Positions 7,795 through 15,927 of a stretch of 64,000 nt of DNA are shown here, piece after piece. Under the pieces are notes generated by a model. The model saw nothing but the letters and a program-made list of their open reading frames with translations. It was not told the DNA's origin and ran no database searches. The position numbers and the translations under genes were made by a program. The DNA comes from VXPQ01 sp965223485 (GTDB lineage: Bacteria; Bacteroidota; Rhodothermia; Rhodothermales; VXPQ01): assembly GCA_965223485.1 (NCBI GenBank), contig OZ244993.1, positions 1,116,001 through 1,180,000 of the forward strand, written 5' to 3'. Position 1 is the stretch's first letter. Each line of letters begins with the position of its first letter.

Positions 7795-9132
7795 TCAAAG
7801 TGAGTTCTCCTCGCCGAACAAGCCTTTTTGACGTGCTAAATAGCGTACGGGCCTATTGATTTTCTCGACGACGCCTTCATCCACGAGGCGCTTCAACCAC
7901 TCATTGGTCTGGTATTGGGTGATTCCCAGTTCGGCCTTAATTTCATCTCTTGTCCTGGGGGTTTGGGCGATTTGCAGGACCAGCGATTTTGCCGATTGGA
8001 ACAATTCATCGGCTGGAGTTACTGTGGAATTTCTTGTGCCTGAAGCCTGCTTTATGGATCGAGGAAACTCCGATTCATACAATGTTTCTGATTCCGCCAC
8101 CATTTCTGTCGTTGCCCGCTCAGTATCGAACGATATTTTTCCCTGAGACGGCTGTTTGGGAGTTTTTGAAAAGTCCACATCGAATATCGCCTCCAAATCC
8201 TCTGCATCACCCGGGTTTGGCCAAGACAAAGCCCCTTTCTTTTTCAGGGCGTCAAGACCCTCAGGCTGTACCCCTGTCGATCGAACATAGACGGGAATCG
8301 AGTATATCTTATTACCTAATTGCTCAATGGCCCCATTCCACGTACCGCCCTTGCCTCTCTCCGCGTTGACCACAAGCGCGGCGTCGGCCAAGGCATAAAT
8401 CAACTTGTTGCGTTGCATCGCATGACCGACATTGAATCCGGAGGATGGGTCATAGGGCGATATCAACACGAGTTGCTCGTTCAGTATCGGATCGCGGTGG
8501 GCTCGATTCGTTGCGGCCCCTTTTAAGCCATTCGCCAGAACGCCGACCGACTTGCCGCCGGCTTCGAGCGCGCCGTTCATTGTGGCCTGATCCACGCCCT
8601 TTGCGCCGCCGGAAACGATAGTCCGTCCAGCAGAGGCTGCCAGATTTCCAATCTGGTTTGCGTACTCCCGGATGTCCTCGTCTACATGCCGCGAACCAAC
8701 CACGGCCAAACCGTCGGCATTAAGGAGTGTGTGATCTCCGCAGCCGTAGAGAATCGCCGGCGCCCTATCCTTCAACCGATCCCTAAGTTTCTGCGGATAG
8801 GTTTCATCGGTGTGACTTATCACCCAGATCGCGCGCTTGCGCCAGCTTTCAATAGCCTGGCTCAACAGGAACCCCCTGCCGAGCAAGCGCTGAAGCCGTT
8901 CCCGGTTGAATGCAGGCTTATTAATCGCATGGACGCATTCATCAAGCAGATCTTTCGAACCGGATTCCATCAAATCGGCGGGCTCTGTATTGATCTTGCT
9001 GGAGCGGAGATAGTTGTTCAAATCGGAATACTCCCCGGGTTTAAGCACATCCGCGCGAGCGCTGCGGCCTACAATCAAGGGAGCCGTTAGCAGAAGGATC
9101 GCTTGGGTATTCGGAGAAAGTGGTTCGTTCAT
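7795..9132 (-). CDS. DprA/Smf-like Rossmann protein with C-terminal winged helix
   Basis: This 445-residue protein has a DprA-type (SLOG) nucleotide/ssDNA-binding core: LAVVGSR (142-148), SGGAKGVDQATM (174-185), the RNKLIYALAD segment (241-250) and GKGGTWNGA (260-268). The last ~75 residues look like a winged helix (TRDEIKAELGITQYQTNEWL). DprA normally loads RecA on incoming ssDNA. The ATG at 9132 is chosen because it overlaps the stop of the upstream RecQ-like gene as ATGA, showing translational coupling; the longer frame to 9222 would run into that gene. The ~130-residue N-terminal region is unlike housekeeping DprA. Coupling to a helicase-phosphoribosyltransferase fusion suggests a specialised DNA-handling or defence role, which is inference. 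Confidence 0.8.
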   Translation of the reverse strand: MNEPLSPNTQAILLLTAPLIVGRSARADVLKPGEYSDLNNYLRSSKINTEPADLMESGSKDLLDECVHAINKPAFNRERLQRLLGRGFLLSQAIESWRKRAIWVISHTDETYPQKLRDRLKDRAPAILYGCGDHTLLNADGLAVVGSRHVDEDIREYANQIGNLAASAGRTIVSGGAKGVDQATMNGALEAGGKSVGVLANGLKGAATNRAHRDPILNEQLVLISPYDPSSGFNVGHAMQRNKLIYALADAALVVNAERGKGGTWNGAIEQLGNKIYSIPVYVRSTGVQPEGLDALKKKGALSWPNPGDAEDLEAIFDVDFSKTPKQPSQGKISFDTERATTEMVAESETLYESEFPRSIKQASGTRNSTVTPADELFQSAKSLVLQIAQTPRTRDEIKAELGITQYQTNEWLKRLVDEGVVEKINRPVRYLARQKGLFGEENSL

Positions 9133-11189
9133 TGGCTGTCTCCAGCTTGAGCAAGCGCCAGCGGCCAGACTTCGCCGCTGCCGTGCGAACGTAGAAAGCA
9201 CGCAGCGACAGCAAAGGTCCACCGAGAGTCTACCATATCATCTACCAAAAGGACCGGACTGGCAGGCGGTTTTTCTTTTACTTTAATGGAACCCCAGACG
9301 TTGCGGGCCTGCTGCGCAGTATTTTCCATTGTTTTCTGCTCCGGTCGTTCCTGGATTCTGACAAGAATCGGTTGGAACGGGAGGTTGAGCGCTCTGGCAA
9401 GGCGCTCCGCAAAATCGGGAACCAGTTCAGGGCGGCGAAGAGAGGGGATGCATGTTACCCATTGAGGAGCCGGGTACGGTTTCCACCGGTGCAACATCTC
9501 TACGCAGGCGGTGACCAATTCGTCCGGGAATCGGCCATCTTGATACTTACCTTGCTCTACGGTTTGTCCCCATCCTGAATCGCGATAGGCGCTGAGCGCT
9601 CGCCCGGGTTCAAATCTCAACTTGGCATCAATGTTCTTGAAATCCGGCCATTTTTTTCTTGGTTTGATCGGCAGGATCGCACGTTTCAGGAACTCGACCG
9701 CTTCCGTAACGAGATTGGCATCTGGCTCTGTCGGCAGAGGCGGCATGCTGCCGTGCACAGCTGACTCGCCGGGATCTCCATCCAGCGCCTTGATCAGGAA
9801 TTCCATGTGTCCCAAACTCAGATCGACGTACTCTTGCATTTCGGCTTGTTCCTGTTGCCGCAATTTCGTGAGCCGGTCGGCTCTCTGCCAAAAACCGTCA
9901 CTCAGGGTTGCCGCCGTAAGCTGCCATTTACTGCCTTCCTTGATCACCGGCGCCGGCGATTCGATGGAGAGCAGTTTAAGCGTGTGCTTAACGCGTTTTT
10001 CTTTAATGTTTTTCTCTTTGAGCAGTTCTGGAACGCTCATGCCATCTGGTTCTTTTTCCAGGGCTTCAATCACTTGTTCCACTTCATTGGGGGTCGGGAA
10101 CGCCGTATTGATAAAGTAATCGGTGATTTTCGTATCTTCCTCGCCGCTCAGCAACACCCCATAAGCCGATTCCAACGCTCGTCCCGCACGGCCCACCTGC
10201 TGATAGTACGTAACGGCCGATCCTGGCGCCTGATAGTGAATGACGAAGGAAAGGTCCGGCTTGTCGAATCCCATGCCCAACGCGCTTGTCGCCACTAGCG
10301 CCTTCAGTTTGTTATCCAAAAGGTCCTGCTCTAACTCTGGTCGACGATGAGCGTCAGTCTGTCCTGTGTATGCCTCGACGGTCAGTACGCAGGACCGGAG
10401 CCATTCCGCCACTCGTTCGGCGTCGCGAGGCGTGAGCGTGTAAACGATCCCGCTTCCGGGAAACTCCGGGAGCCGCTCGGCAAGCCAAGCGAGGCGTTCC
10501 GCCTGGTTTCGCAACCGAATCGTCTGTAGGGTCAACGAAGGACGGTTCAGATCGCCGCGGGATATCTTCAGGTTAGACCCTAACACCGTTTGTAAATCCT
10601 CGACCACGCGATCATTTGCCGTGGCCGTGGTTCCAAGCAGGCGCATGTTCCGTGGTAAGTCGCGGGCAACGCGCTCAATCAGTCGATAGTAGGGGCGGAA
10701 GTCGTGTCCCCAATCCGAGATGCAGTGGGCTTCGTCAATCACGAGCAGCGATACTCGATGGCCAATGGTTGCCAGAACCCGTTCAACAAATCGTTTGTTT
10801 GCCAATCGCTCAGGCGAAATCAGCAGGATATCCAGATTGTCGTTGCGGATGGTGGTCTCAATTTCACTCCACTCTTCCATGTTGTTCGAGTTGATCGTTT
10901 CTGCGCGAACGCCCATGCGCTTCGCAGCCGCAATCTGGTTCCGCATCAGCGCCAGCAAGGGAGACACCAATAGAGCAGGGCCAAGACCCGCCTCCCTTAG
11001 CATTTTTGTAGCGATGAAGTAAACGAAACTCTTTCCCCAGCCCGTACGCTGAACGACCAGGAGCCGACCTTTACCCGCGACAACGTGGCGGATCGCCTCT
11101 TCCTGCCCTTCGCGGAACTCGGCTTGGGGCAAGCCGGATCCAAGCCGTAGCAGTTGCAATGCCTGATCTGGATCGTATAGGACTGCCAT
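9129..11189 (-). CDS. RecQ-family helicase fused to a ComF-like phosphoribosyltransferase domain
   Basis: The 686-residue protein opens with a RecQ helicase: Walker A RTGWGKS (48-54, where RecQ usually has TGxGKS), DEAH box (152-155), TTATA (187-191), ALGMGFDKPD (303-312) and motif VI QQVGRAGR (330-337). A winged-helix-like stretch follows (EPDGMSVPELLKEKNIKEKR). The last ~130 residues are not RecQ-like; they contain VLLVDDMVDSRWT (646-658), the PRPP-loop signature of ComF/ComFC-type phosphoribosyltransferases. The zinc cysteines of classical RecQ are not evident. It is first in a two-gene operon with the DprA-like gene (4-base overlap). A helicase, a ComF-like domain and DprA echo natural-competence parts, but fusion and setting among defence genes suggest a dedicated system. 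Confidence 0.82.
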   Translation of the reverse strand: MAVLYDPDQALQLLRLGSGLPQAEFREGQEEAIRHVVAGKGRLLVVQRTGWGKSFVYFIATKMLREAGLGPALLVSPLLALMRNQIAAAKRMGVRAETINSNNMEEWSEIETTIRNDNLDILLISPERLANKRFVERVLATIGHRVSLLVIDEAHCISDWGHDFRPYYRLIERVARDLPRNMRLLGTTATANDRVVEDLQTVLGSNLKISRGDLNRPSLTLQTIRLRNQAERLAWLAERLPEFPGSGIVYTLTPRDAERVAEWLRSCVLTVEAYTGQTDAHRRPELEQDLLDNKLKALVATSALGMGFDKPDLSFVIHYQAPGSAVTYYQQVGRAGRALESAYGVLLSGEEDTKITDYFINTAFPTPNEVEQVIEALEKEPDGMSVPELLKEKNIKEKRVKHTLKLLSIESPAPVIKEGSKWQLTAATLSDGFWQRADRLTKLRQQEQAEMQEYVDLSLGHMEFLIKALDGDPGESAVHGSMPPLPTEPDANLVTEAVEFLKRAILPIKPRKKWPDFKNIDAKLRFEPGRALSAYRDSGWGQTVEQGKYQDGRFPDELVTACVEMLHRWKPYPAPQWVTCIPSLRRPELVPDFAERLARALNLPFQPILVRIQERPEQKTMENTAQQARNVWGSIKVKEKPPASPVLLVDDMVDSRWTFAVAACFLRSHGSGEVWPLALAQAGDSQ

Positions 11190-11558
11190 ATCTGATGAAA
11201 GAGGCTGGAAAGACCAGACAGATTTTCAGGCCACCTGTGGAGAATTTGTCTCGCTGCTTCATGAAAGAGCGCTTGGAAAGTACGCTGCCAGAGAGAGGCA
11301 TGTCAAGCAGATCGACAGGATCAAGCGTATTCGAGAAACAGGGGCAAGTTCCTTAAGTATGCGGTCGCTTGCGGAGATTGCCGCATGCCCTCCTTCCATG
11401 ACTATCGCGGCGCGCCAGTCTCTGCTGTTTGACAACAAACTTCCACGCGCGTACTATTATTGACAGGCACCGCTCGTTAAAGCGGTATAGTCTGACGCGG
11501 CACTACACTTATAGCGTTGCCCGGCTTTTTCGGGCCATTTCTTAGACGCTTTGTAACC
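11190..11558. other. Non-coding stretch between the helicase start and the Sel1 gene
   Basis: No ORF here has convincing protein features. It must hold the minus-strand promoter of the helicase operon and, on the plus strand, the promoter-like site of the Sel1 gene. A hairpin GCCCG...CGGGC at about 11519-11536 lies in the Sel1 leader; it lacks a proper T-run, so it is not called a terminator. Confidence 0.5.
11429..11457 (+). promoter_or_regulatory. Candidate promoter of the Sel1-repeat gene
   Basis: TTGACA (11429-11434) and TACTAT (11452-11457) are separated by 17 bases, about 100 bases before the ATG. A second TTGACA (11460-11465) with TATAGT (11486-11491) is spaced 20 bases and less ideal. 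Prediction by eye only; promoters in this lineage may follow other consensus rules. Confidence 0.4.
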
Positions 11559-12611
11559 ATGAAAAAACTTGTCTCTATCATAACCTGCATACTGTTTGTA
11601 TTCCTTCCTGCATTCATTCAGGCCCAAAACGTAGAAGACCTTCGACAGGCCGCCGAACAGGGATCTACTTCGGCCCAATACAATTTGGCCTTCATGTATG
11701 AGAACGGCGAAGGCATACGGGAAAATGACACAGAGGCCGCGAAGTGGTATCGCATGGCCGCCGAACAGGGATTTGCCCCAGCCCAATCTAACCTGGGCCG
11801 TATGTACAGGAAGGGCGAAGGCGTGTCGCAAGACTACAAGGAAGCCATAAAGTGGTATCGCATGGCCGCCGAAAAAGGGAATTCTCTGGCTCAACACAAT
11901 CTGGGCGGCATGTACGTTAATGGCGAAGGCGTACCGCAAGACTACGGGGAAGCCGTGAAGTGGTATTGCATGGCCGCCGAACAAGGCTATGCTCCGGCCC
12001 AATACAATCTTGGCCGCATGTACTATAAAGGCGAGGGTGTACCGCAAGACTACAGGGAAGCTGTGAAGTGGACTCGTATGGCCGCCGAACAACAGGGCGA
12101 TAGCGGGGCGGCACAAGCGGCCCAAATTACGGCCCAACATAACCTTGGCTTGATGTACGCTAATGGTCAAGGCGTACCGCAAGACTACACGCAGGCCATG
12201 AAGTGGACTCGCATGGCTGCCGAACAAGGCCATATTCCGGCCCAATCCAACCTTGGCTTGATGTACGCTAATGGTCAAGGCGTACCGCAAGACTACAGGG
12301 AAGCTGTGAAGTGGTATCGCATGACCGCCGAAGAAGGCTATGCTATGGGTCAATACAACCTAGGCACGATGTACGCTAATGGTCAAGGCGTACCGCAAAA
12401 CGATATGCAGGCCATGAAGTGGACTCGCATGGCCGCCGAACAGGGATTTGCTCCGGCCCAATACAACTTGGGAGCGATGTACGCTAAATCGGGAAACTAT
12501 GTAAGGGCCTATGCATGGATTAATCTCGCCGCCATGGAAGGGACTCGGAATCCGGATTATGACAGGGAATTGAATCAAGAGGGACTTATATACCAAAGTT
12601 ACCATAAATAG
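11559..12611 (+). CDS. Exported Sel1-repeat (SLR) protein
   Basis: This 350-residue protein starts with a clear signal peptide (MKKLVSIITCILFVFLPAFIQA, about 22 residues); that is why the ATG at 11559 is preferred to one 14 codons earlier. The mature part is about eight Sel1-like repeats of 36 residues of the type AQYNLGxMYxxGxGVPQDYxEAxKW. The fifth has an insert (QGDSGAAQAAQ) and the last is degenerate. SLR proteins form superhelical scaffolds for protein-protein contacts, often in signalling or envelope functions. Several repeats are nearly identical at the DNA level, showing recent duplication. Partner unknown; it lies alone between the helicase operon and AT-rich accessory genes. Confidence 0.85.
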   Translation: MKKLVSIITCILFVFLPAFIQAQNVEDLRQAAEQGSTSAQYNLAFMYENGEGIRENDTEAAKWYRMAAEQGFAPAQSNLGRMYRKGEGVSQDYKEAIKWYRMAAEKGNSLAQHNLGGMYVNGEGVPQDYGEAVKWYCMAAEQGYAPAQYNLGRMYYKGEGVPQDYREAVKWTRMAAEQQGDSGAAQAAQITAQHNLGLMYANGQGVPQDYTQAMKWTRMAAEQGHIPAQSNLGLMYANGQGVPQDYREAVKWYRMTAEEGYAMGQYNLGTMYANGQGVPQNDMQAMKWTRMAAEQGFAPAQYNLGAMYAKSGNYVRAYAWINLAAMEGTRNPDYDRELNQEGLIYQSYHK

Positions 12612-12674
12612 AGAAGCAGAGATACCTGTTGAAAACTTAAACTTTAACAAAAATCGCCCGGAGGGGCTAATAAA

Positions 12675-12815
12675 ATGAAAGACAAAAATGAGAAAAATAA
12701 TTCTGGCCCTAAAGAGCAGTCCAGCAAGTCCATCATCAAATTAGATACGTCCCGTGGCATGGTTTTTGTTACCGATGGCAACGGTTCCCTGAAGAAATTT
12801 TACCTCTTAGAATAA
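12675..12815 (+). CDS. Small basic/hydrophilic protein, 46 aa, unknown
   Basis: An ATG at 12675 follows a strong GGAGGGG ribosome-binding site (12659-12665) and opens a 46-codon frame ending at TAA 12813-12815. The product starts lysine- and asparagine-rich (MKDKNEKNNSGPKEQSSKS) and ends with a beta-like stretch (GMVFVTDGNGSLKKFYLLE). It lies 63 bases after the Sel1 gene in the same direction, so it may be cotranscribed. Its end overlaps the tail of the convergent membrane gene by 9 bases. I do not recognise the family. Confidence 0.55.
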   Translation: MKDKNEKNNSGPKEQSSKSIIKLDTSRGMVFVTDGNGSLKKFYLLE

Positions 12816-13334
12816 CGAGGGGGTGTCGAGGTCTTGCACATCCATGCCGCTATATTTATTCTTCTCCCTTGCGAAATATTCTATTATATCAAGTCTAAGC
12901 CTGTAAATCTCTATACCCAATTTGGCTTTTTCCTCGTTCGTCATTGGGACTTTATTAACCTGTCCTTGTAATGTCATTAGCTCAAGATACAGGAGTGCAC
13001 ATATTTTATGTCTTCTAACCTTATCCTGCATCACGTCTGACATAGCATTAATGTTTTGTTCATCGCGTCCTGCCCACGTTATGTTGGTTTTCTTGTCTGT
13101 CCATCTTCCTATTCCTCTTTTGATGTGTTGGCACAATGGATATAACAAAAGTGTAACAGCGGCTATTGCTCCTAACGCGAAATATGAGACCCCGATTTTT
13201 TGATGTGCCCACACAACCCCGATAAGATACGCAGATAAAACATACGTAAATTTGATTTGGGTGTTATATTTTGACCATTGATACATGGCAAAATCTTTAA
13301 TCTCTTCTTTTATCGCACGGAGCATTTTGGACAT
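12807..13334 (-). CDS. Membrane protein with two transmembrane segments, unknown
   Basis: The 175-residue product begins MSKMLRAIKEEIKDFAMYQW, has two adjacent hydrophobic helices (about 28-46 and 50-66: FTYVLSAYLIGVVWAH, FALGAIAAVTLLLYPL) and a long charged cytoplasmic-like C-terminal region. ATG 13334 is the first ATG in the frame; the longer frame would use a TTG at 13409. The gene is visibly more AT-rich than the metabolic genes to the right, which suggests it was acquired. It is convergent with the 46-aa gene and divergent from the IS1595 transposase. Function unknown. Confidence 0.65.
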   Translation of the reverse strand: MSKMLRAIKEEIKDFAMYQWSKYNTQIKFTYVLSAYLIGVVWAHQKIGVSYFALGAIAAVTLLLYPLCQHIKRGIGRWTDKKTNITWAGRDEQNINAMSDVMQDKVRRHKICALLYLELMTLQGQVNKVPMTNEEKAKLGIEIYRLRLDIIEYFAREKNKYSGMDVQDLDTPSLF

Positions 13335-13438
13335 GGTTGTGATATATGGGTGTGGATGTTGGTTACGAGCGTTTTTTGGTATTTTAAGAATCTGACCCAA
13401 TAATGTCAATAGACAGGGCCTCTCCTTATATTCTTCAC

Positions 13439-13467
13439 TTGACTTTCTCGTTATTTAATGGTATATT
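13439..13467 (+). promoter_or_regulatory. Candidate promoter of the IS1595 transposase
   Basis: TTGACT (13439-13444) and TATATT (13462-13467) are separated by 17 bases and lie 35 bases before the transposase ATG. The match to a general housekeeping consensus is good, but no experiment or alignment supports it. Confidence 0.45.
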
Positions 13468-13501
13468 AGTTACCAGATACGATAACAAACCCTCCAGTAC
13501 A

Positions 13502-14443
13502 ATGCCACAGCAAGCACCCGGACGTTCAGACAGAAACGGATTAACCATTATGGAACTGTTCCATATGTTCCCTGACAACGAGACAGCCGAGCACTGGTTC
13601 GAGGCGCAACGCTGGCCTGACGGGATTGTATGCCCTGCTTGCGGCTGCGAACGCTGCGTAAAGAGCACACACAAAACCATGCCTTACAGGTGTAGGGACT
13701 GCCGAGGCTTTTTCAGCGTTCGTAAGGGAACGGTAATGCATTCAACGAAACTGACGTATCAGCAATGGGCTATCGTGATCTACATGGCTACGACGAACCT
13801 GAAGGGCATTTCGAGCATGAAGATCCATCGGGAGTTAGGCATTACGCAGAAAGCCGCGTGGCATCTTATCCAGCGTGTACGGGAGGCGTTTGCCACCGGA
13901 CACTTCAAATTGAGCGGAGAGGTCGAGGTTGACGAAACCTATATCGGCGGCAAGGAAGCGAACAAGCACGCGAACAAGAAACTACACGTTGGCGGGGGAA
14001 CGCAGGGCAAAATGACCGTAATGGGAGCAAAGCAAAGAGACACTGGACAGATCGTTGCCCGTCCGCTCGGTTGGGGACAGGAAGAAACGTTGGCAAACTT
14101 TGTCCTTGAAAGCGTTGTAGAGGGCGAAACCGTCTATACGGACGACCACAGGGGGTATAAGAGCCTGAAAGAGGCGTATGAGCACGGAACCGTTAAGCAC
14201 AGTGTGGGTGAATACGTGAACGAACAGGCCCATACCAACGGCATTGAATCCTTTTGGGCACTCCTGAAAAGAGGATATCACGGCACCTACCACAAAATGA
14301 GCCACAAGCATCTTCACCGCTACGTGAACGAGTTCGCAGGCCGGAGCAACATCCGAGACTTGGACACTCTGGATCAGATGGCCTACATTGCGAAGGGCAT
14401 GGATCATAAGCGGCTTCGGTATAAAGACTTAATCGCAGCATAA
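13502..14443 (+). CDS. IS1595-family transposase
   Basis: The 313-residue protein has an N-terminal zinc ribbon (CPACGCERC and CRDC, about residues 42-71), a helix-turn-helix-like region (LTYQQWAIVIYMATTNLKGIS), and a DDE-type core of the ISXO2/IS1595 kind: VEVDETYIGGKE, VYTDDHRGYKSL and NGIESFWALLKRGYHGTYHKM, where the third acidic residue is the Glu in IESFW. All parts appear intact, so the enzyme is probably active. ATG 13502 is chosen because the 33 codons upstream lack family features and contain the predicted promoter. The passenger gene follows 4 bases downstream. Confidence 0.92.
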   Translation: MPQQAPGRSDRNGLTIMELFHMFPDNETAEHWFEAQRWPDGIVCPACGCERCVKSTHKTMPYRCRDCRGFFSVRKGTVMHSTKLTYQQWAIVIYMATTNLKGISSMKIHRELGITQKAAWHLIQRVREAFATGHFKLSGEVEVDETYIGGKEANKHANKKLHVGGGTQGKMTVMGAKQRDTGQIVARPLGWGQEETLANFVLESVVEGETVYTDDHRGYKSLKEAYEHGTVKHSVGEYVNEQAHTNGIESFWALLKRGYHGTYHKMSHKHLHRYVNEFAGRSNIRDLDTLDQMAYIAKGMDHKRLRYKDLIAA

Positions 14444-14447
14444 GAAT

Positions 14448-14597
14448 ATGGAAAACAAGGAACAGCCTAAACGCAAACGGGGCCGTCCTGAAACACGGAT
14501 ACTCAAGATCGACGCTACGCCGGAATACTTGGCGAAGGCGATATTTGCGGCTGCGAAGCCGCCGGATCCCTCGAAAAAGATTACTCCGAAGAAATAG
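14448..14597 (+). CDS. Small AT-hook-like passenger protein of the IS1595 element
   Basis: A 49-codon frame begins 4 bases after the transposase stop and encodes MENKEQPKRKRGRPETRILK followed by a short helix and a lysine/proline tail. The KRKRGRP core is an AT-hook-like minor-groove binding motif. Small basic ORFs of this sort are, as far as I recall, found beside IS1595-family transposases. It may assist DNA binding by the transposase or regulate it; that is inference. Confidence 0.6.
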   Translation: MENKEQPKRKRGRPETRILKIDATPEYLAKAIFAAAKPPDPSKKITPKK

Positions 14598-14600
14598 GGC

Positions 14601-14631
14601 TTGACATCGCAGGGACCCCGCCTTAACATTG
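14601..14631 (+). promoter_or_regulatory. Candidate promoter upstream of the membrane-anchored protein gene
   Basis: TTGACA (14601-14606) is followed 17 bases later by TAACATTG (14624-14631), close to the Bacteroidota-type TAnnTTTG element. It lies about 50 bases upstream of the ATG at 14681, at the presumed right end of the IS1595 element, so the element might supply transcription to the next gene. Prediction by eye. Confidence 0.35.
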
Positions 14632-14680
14632 GGATGATGTCGTGGTAATCGACCATACCCCATAAACTACCCCTACAGCC

Positions 14681-15292
14681 ATGAAAAAAGGAAAGAGACG
14701 GTTTCTGTATGTTATAGGCGGCATATTCCTGCTTGTAGTTATAGCCAATCTCGGCGAAACGGATACCAAGCCAGTGTCGGAAACCGATCCAGAACCAGCC
14801 GAAGTCAGTCCTGCCCCAGAAGAACCGCTTCCTGCCTCCAGATGGAACTTGACAACAGACAGTGACCCCATTACCGGGAAGACAAGTGCGTATGCTATAT
14901 CACCCGGATTTAATTCCACCGAGGAAATGGAATTTCCCTACGGGGGCACCGAAATGAGTATTGGATTTGGATGCAATACTGACAGTGAATGGCTATATCT
15001 CTATTTCACTGAGGCACCAAACCTCATAAATAATGATACAAAAGATGGATACAACTTGTCATCGTCAAGAGTAAGATGGGATGGCACGGAAGGCACGGTT
15101 ACTCTAAGACAGACATGGGGGGGAAATACATTACATTTCGTCTACGCTCCTGATGCTATCGGGCGAATAATGCGGCACAATACTATGCTCATAGAGCTTC
15201 AGTGGTATGGATCCGGGGACGTTTACTTTGAGGCTTCTTTGGGTGGCGCAAGCGACGCAATAGGCCAAACACGGAATACGTGTAGTTCATAA
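14681..15292 (+). CDS. Membrane-anchored extracytoplasmic protein, unknown
   Basis: The 203-residue product starts with a basic cap and one hydrophobic helix (KKGKRRFLYVIGGIFLLVVIANL, residues ~2-24). A proline/glutamate-rich linker (PVSETDPEPAEVSPAPEEP) leads to a beta-rich domain containing SRWNLTTDSDPITGK, a central GFGC cysteine and a final NTCSS cysteine that could pair with it. The layout (Trp-Asp-Pro opening, two cysteines, GxxxAIxxxRxxC end) recalls small secreted proteins such as TagO-like or invasion-associated families, but I cannot assign one. It lies alone in AT-rich accessory DNA after the insertion sequence. Confidence 0.6.
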   Translation: MKKGKRRFLYVIGGIFLLVVIANLGETDTKPVSETDPEPAEVSPAPEEPLPASRWNLTTDSDPITGKTSAYAISPGFNSTEEMEFPYGGTEMSIGFGCNTDSEWLYLYFTEAPNLINNDTKDGYNLSSSRVRWDGTEGTVTLRQTWGGNTLHFVYAPDAIGRIMRHNTMLIELQWYGSGDVYFEASLGGASDAIGQTRNTCSS

Positions 15293-15927
15293 ACCTTCAA
15301 ACTACAGCACATTCATTTTGGTAACTTTGGTATATAAGTCCCAATCAAGAGGCCATTCCGGATTATGTAGAGTCAAAAAACCTGCTCAGATCGCATATGA
15401 GTCGTTCTCAGATAAACAGGGCGCAAAAATTATCTTCTAAGTTGTTTCAGCGTATTGAATCCGATCATAAGTGAAAAAGTGGCTTGAAAATATATTTCAC
15501 GTTACTTGGGTTTCCTTCAGTAGCCTTATTGAGTTGGGAAGCTTCTAATTTTTGCTATTTGCGGGTTAATAGCATCAGGGTTTCTGTTCGAATGACCTTT
15601 TGGATAATACACCGTGCGTGCTGGATGCTCCGCCAATCTGCGCAATCAAACCGAACCACCTCTAGCTGTTACTGAATCTGGAAAATCTGCCGATGAGGAC
15701 TATGATGATCTGCCGTTTTGATCCATAACAGAACATCTTTGGCACGTCTAAATAGCAAAAAAATTTAGCCTTAAGATCATGACATGATATTACAAGTTCG
15801 AAGAGCACTATCTGCGTCTATGGCCCCCCCAAAGCCCATTGACCACCGGGGATCGCTACATGAAAATACGCTTCCCTCAGCTTAATAAATTCGACTAGGT
15901 CTTGTTGAAAATAACGAGAATCATAGA
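15293..15927. other. AT-rich gene-free stretch of decayed DNA
   Basis: No intact gene is visible. The stretch is AT-rich with scattered stops in all frames. It contains one recognisable fossil, the tail of an SSB protein. A 140-base open frame ending at TAA 15438-15440 has no start codon or known motif. I see no terminator or RNA gene. Confidence 0.6.
15608..15721 (+). pseudogene. ssb: Remnant C-terminal tail of a single-stranded DNA-binding protein
   Basis: The frame ending at TGA 15719-15721 reads ...VTESGKSADEDYDDLPF. The acidic tail ending in DDLPF is the conserved C-terminal tip of bacterial SSB, used to dock repair and replication partners. The frame is closed by TAA at 15605-15607, and no OB-fold coding sequence is recognisable upstream, so only the last ~37 codons remain at most. 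It is a broken mobile-element or phage ssb copy rather than the chromosomal gene. The call rests on the tip motif and its acidic context. Confidence 0.5.

Larger units (their letters stand above)
13395..14633 (+). mobile_element. IS1595-family insertion sequence (ends approximate)
   Basis: The element consists of the transposase (13502-14443) and a small AT-hook-like passenger ORF (14448-14597). I could not settle the terminal repeats. Candidate short inverted matches are CCCAAT (13396-13401) against ATTGGG (14628-14633), and ATGTCAA (13403-13409) against TTGACAT (14601-14607); both are weak. No 8-bp target duplication was recognised, so the limits are only indicative. Confidence 0.5.

Noticed and set aside
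13395..14633. Exact terminal inverted repeats and target duplication for the IS1595 element.
   Set aside because: Only 6-7 base matches were found and no direct duplication; insufficient to fix the ends.
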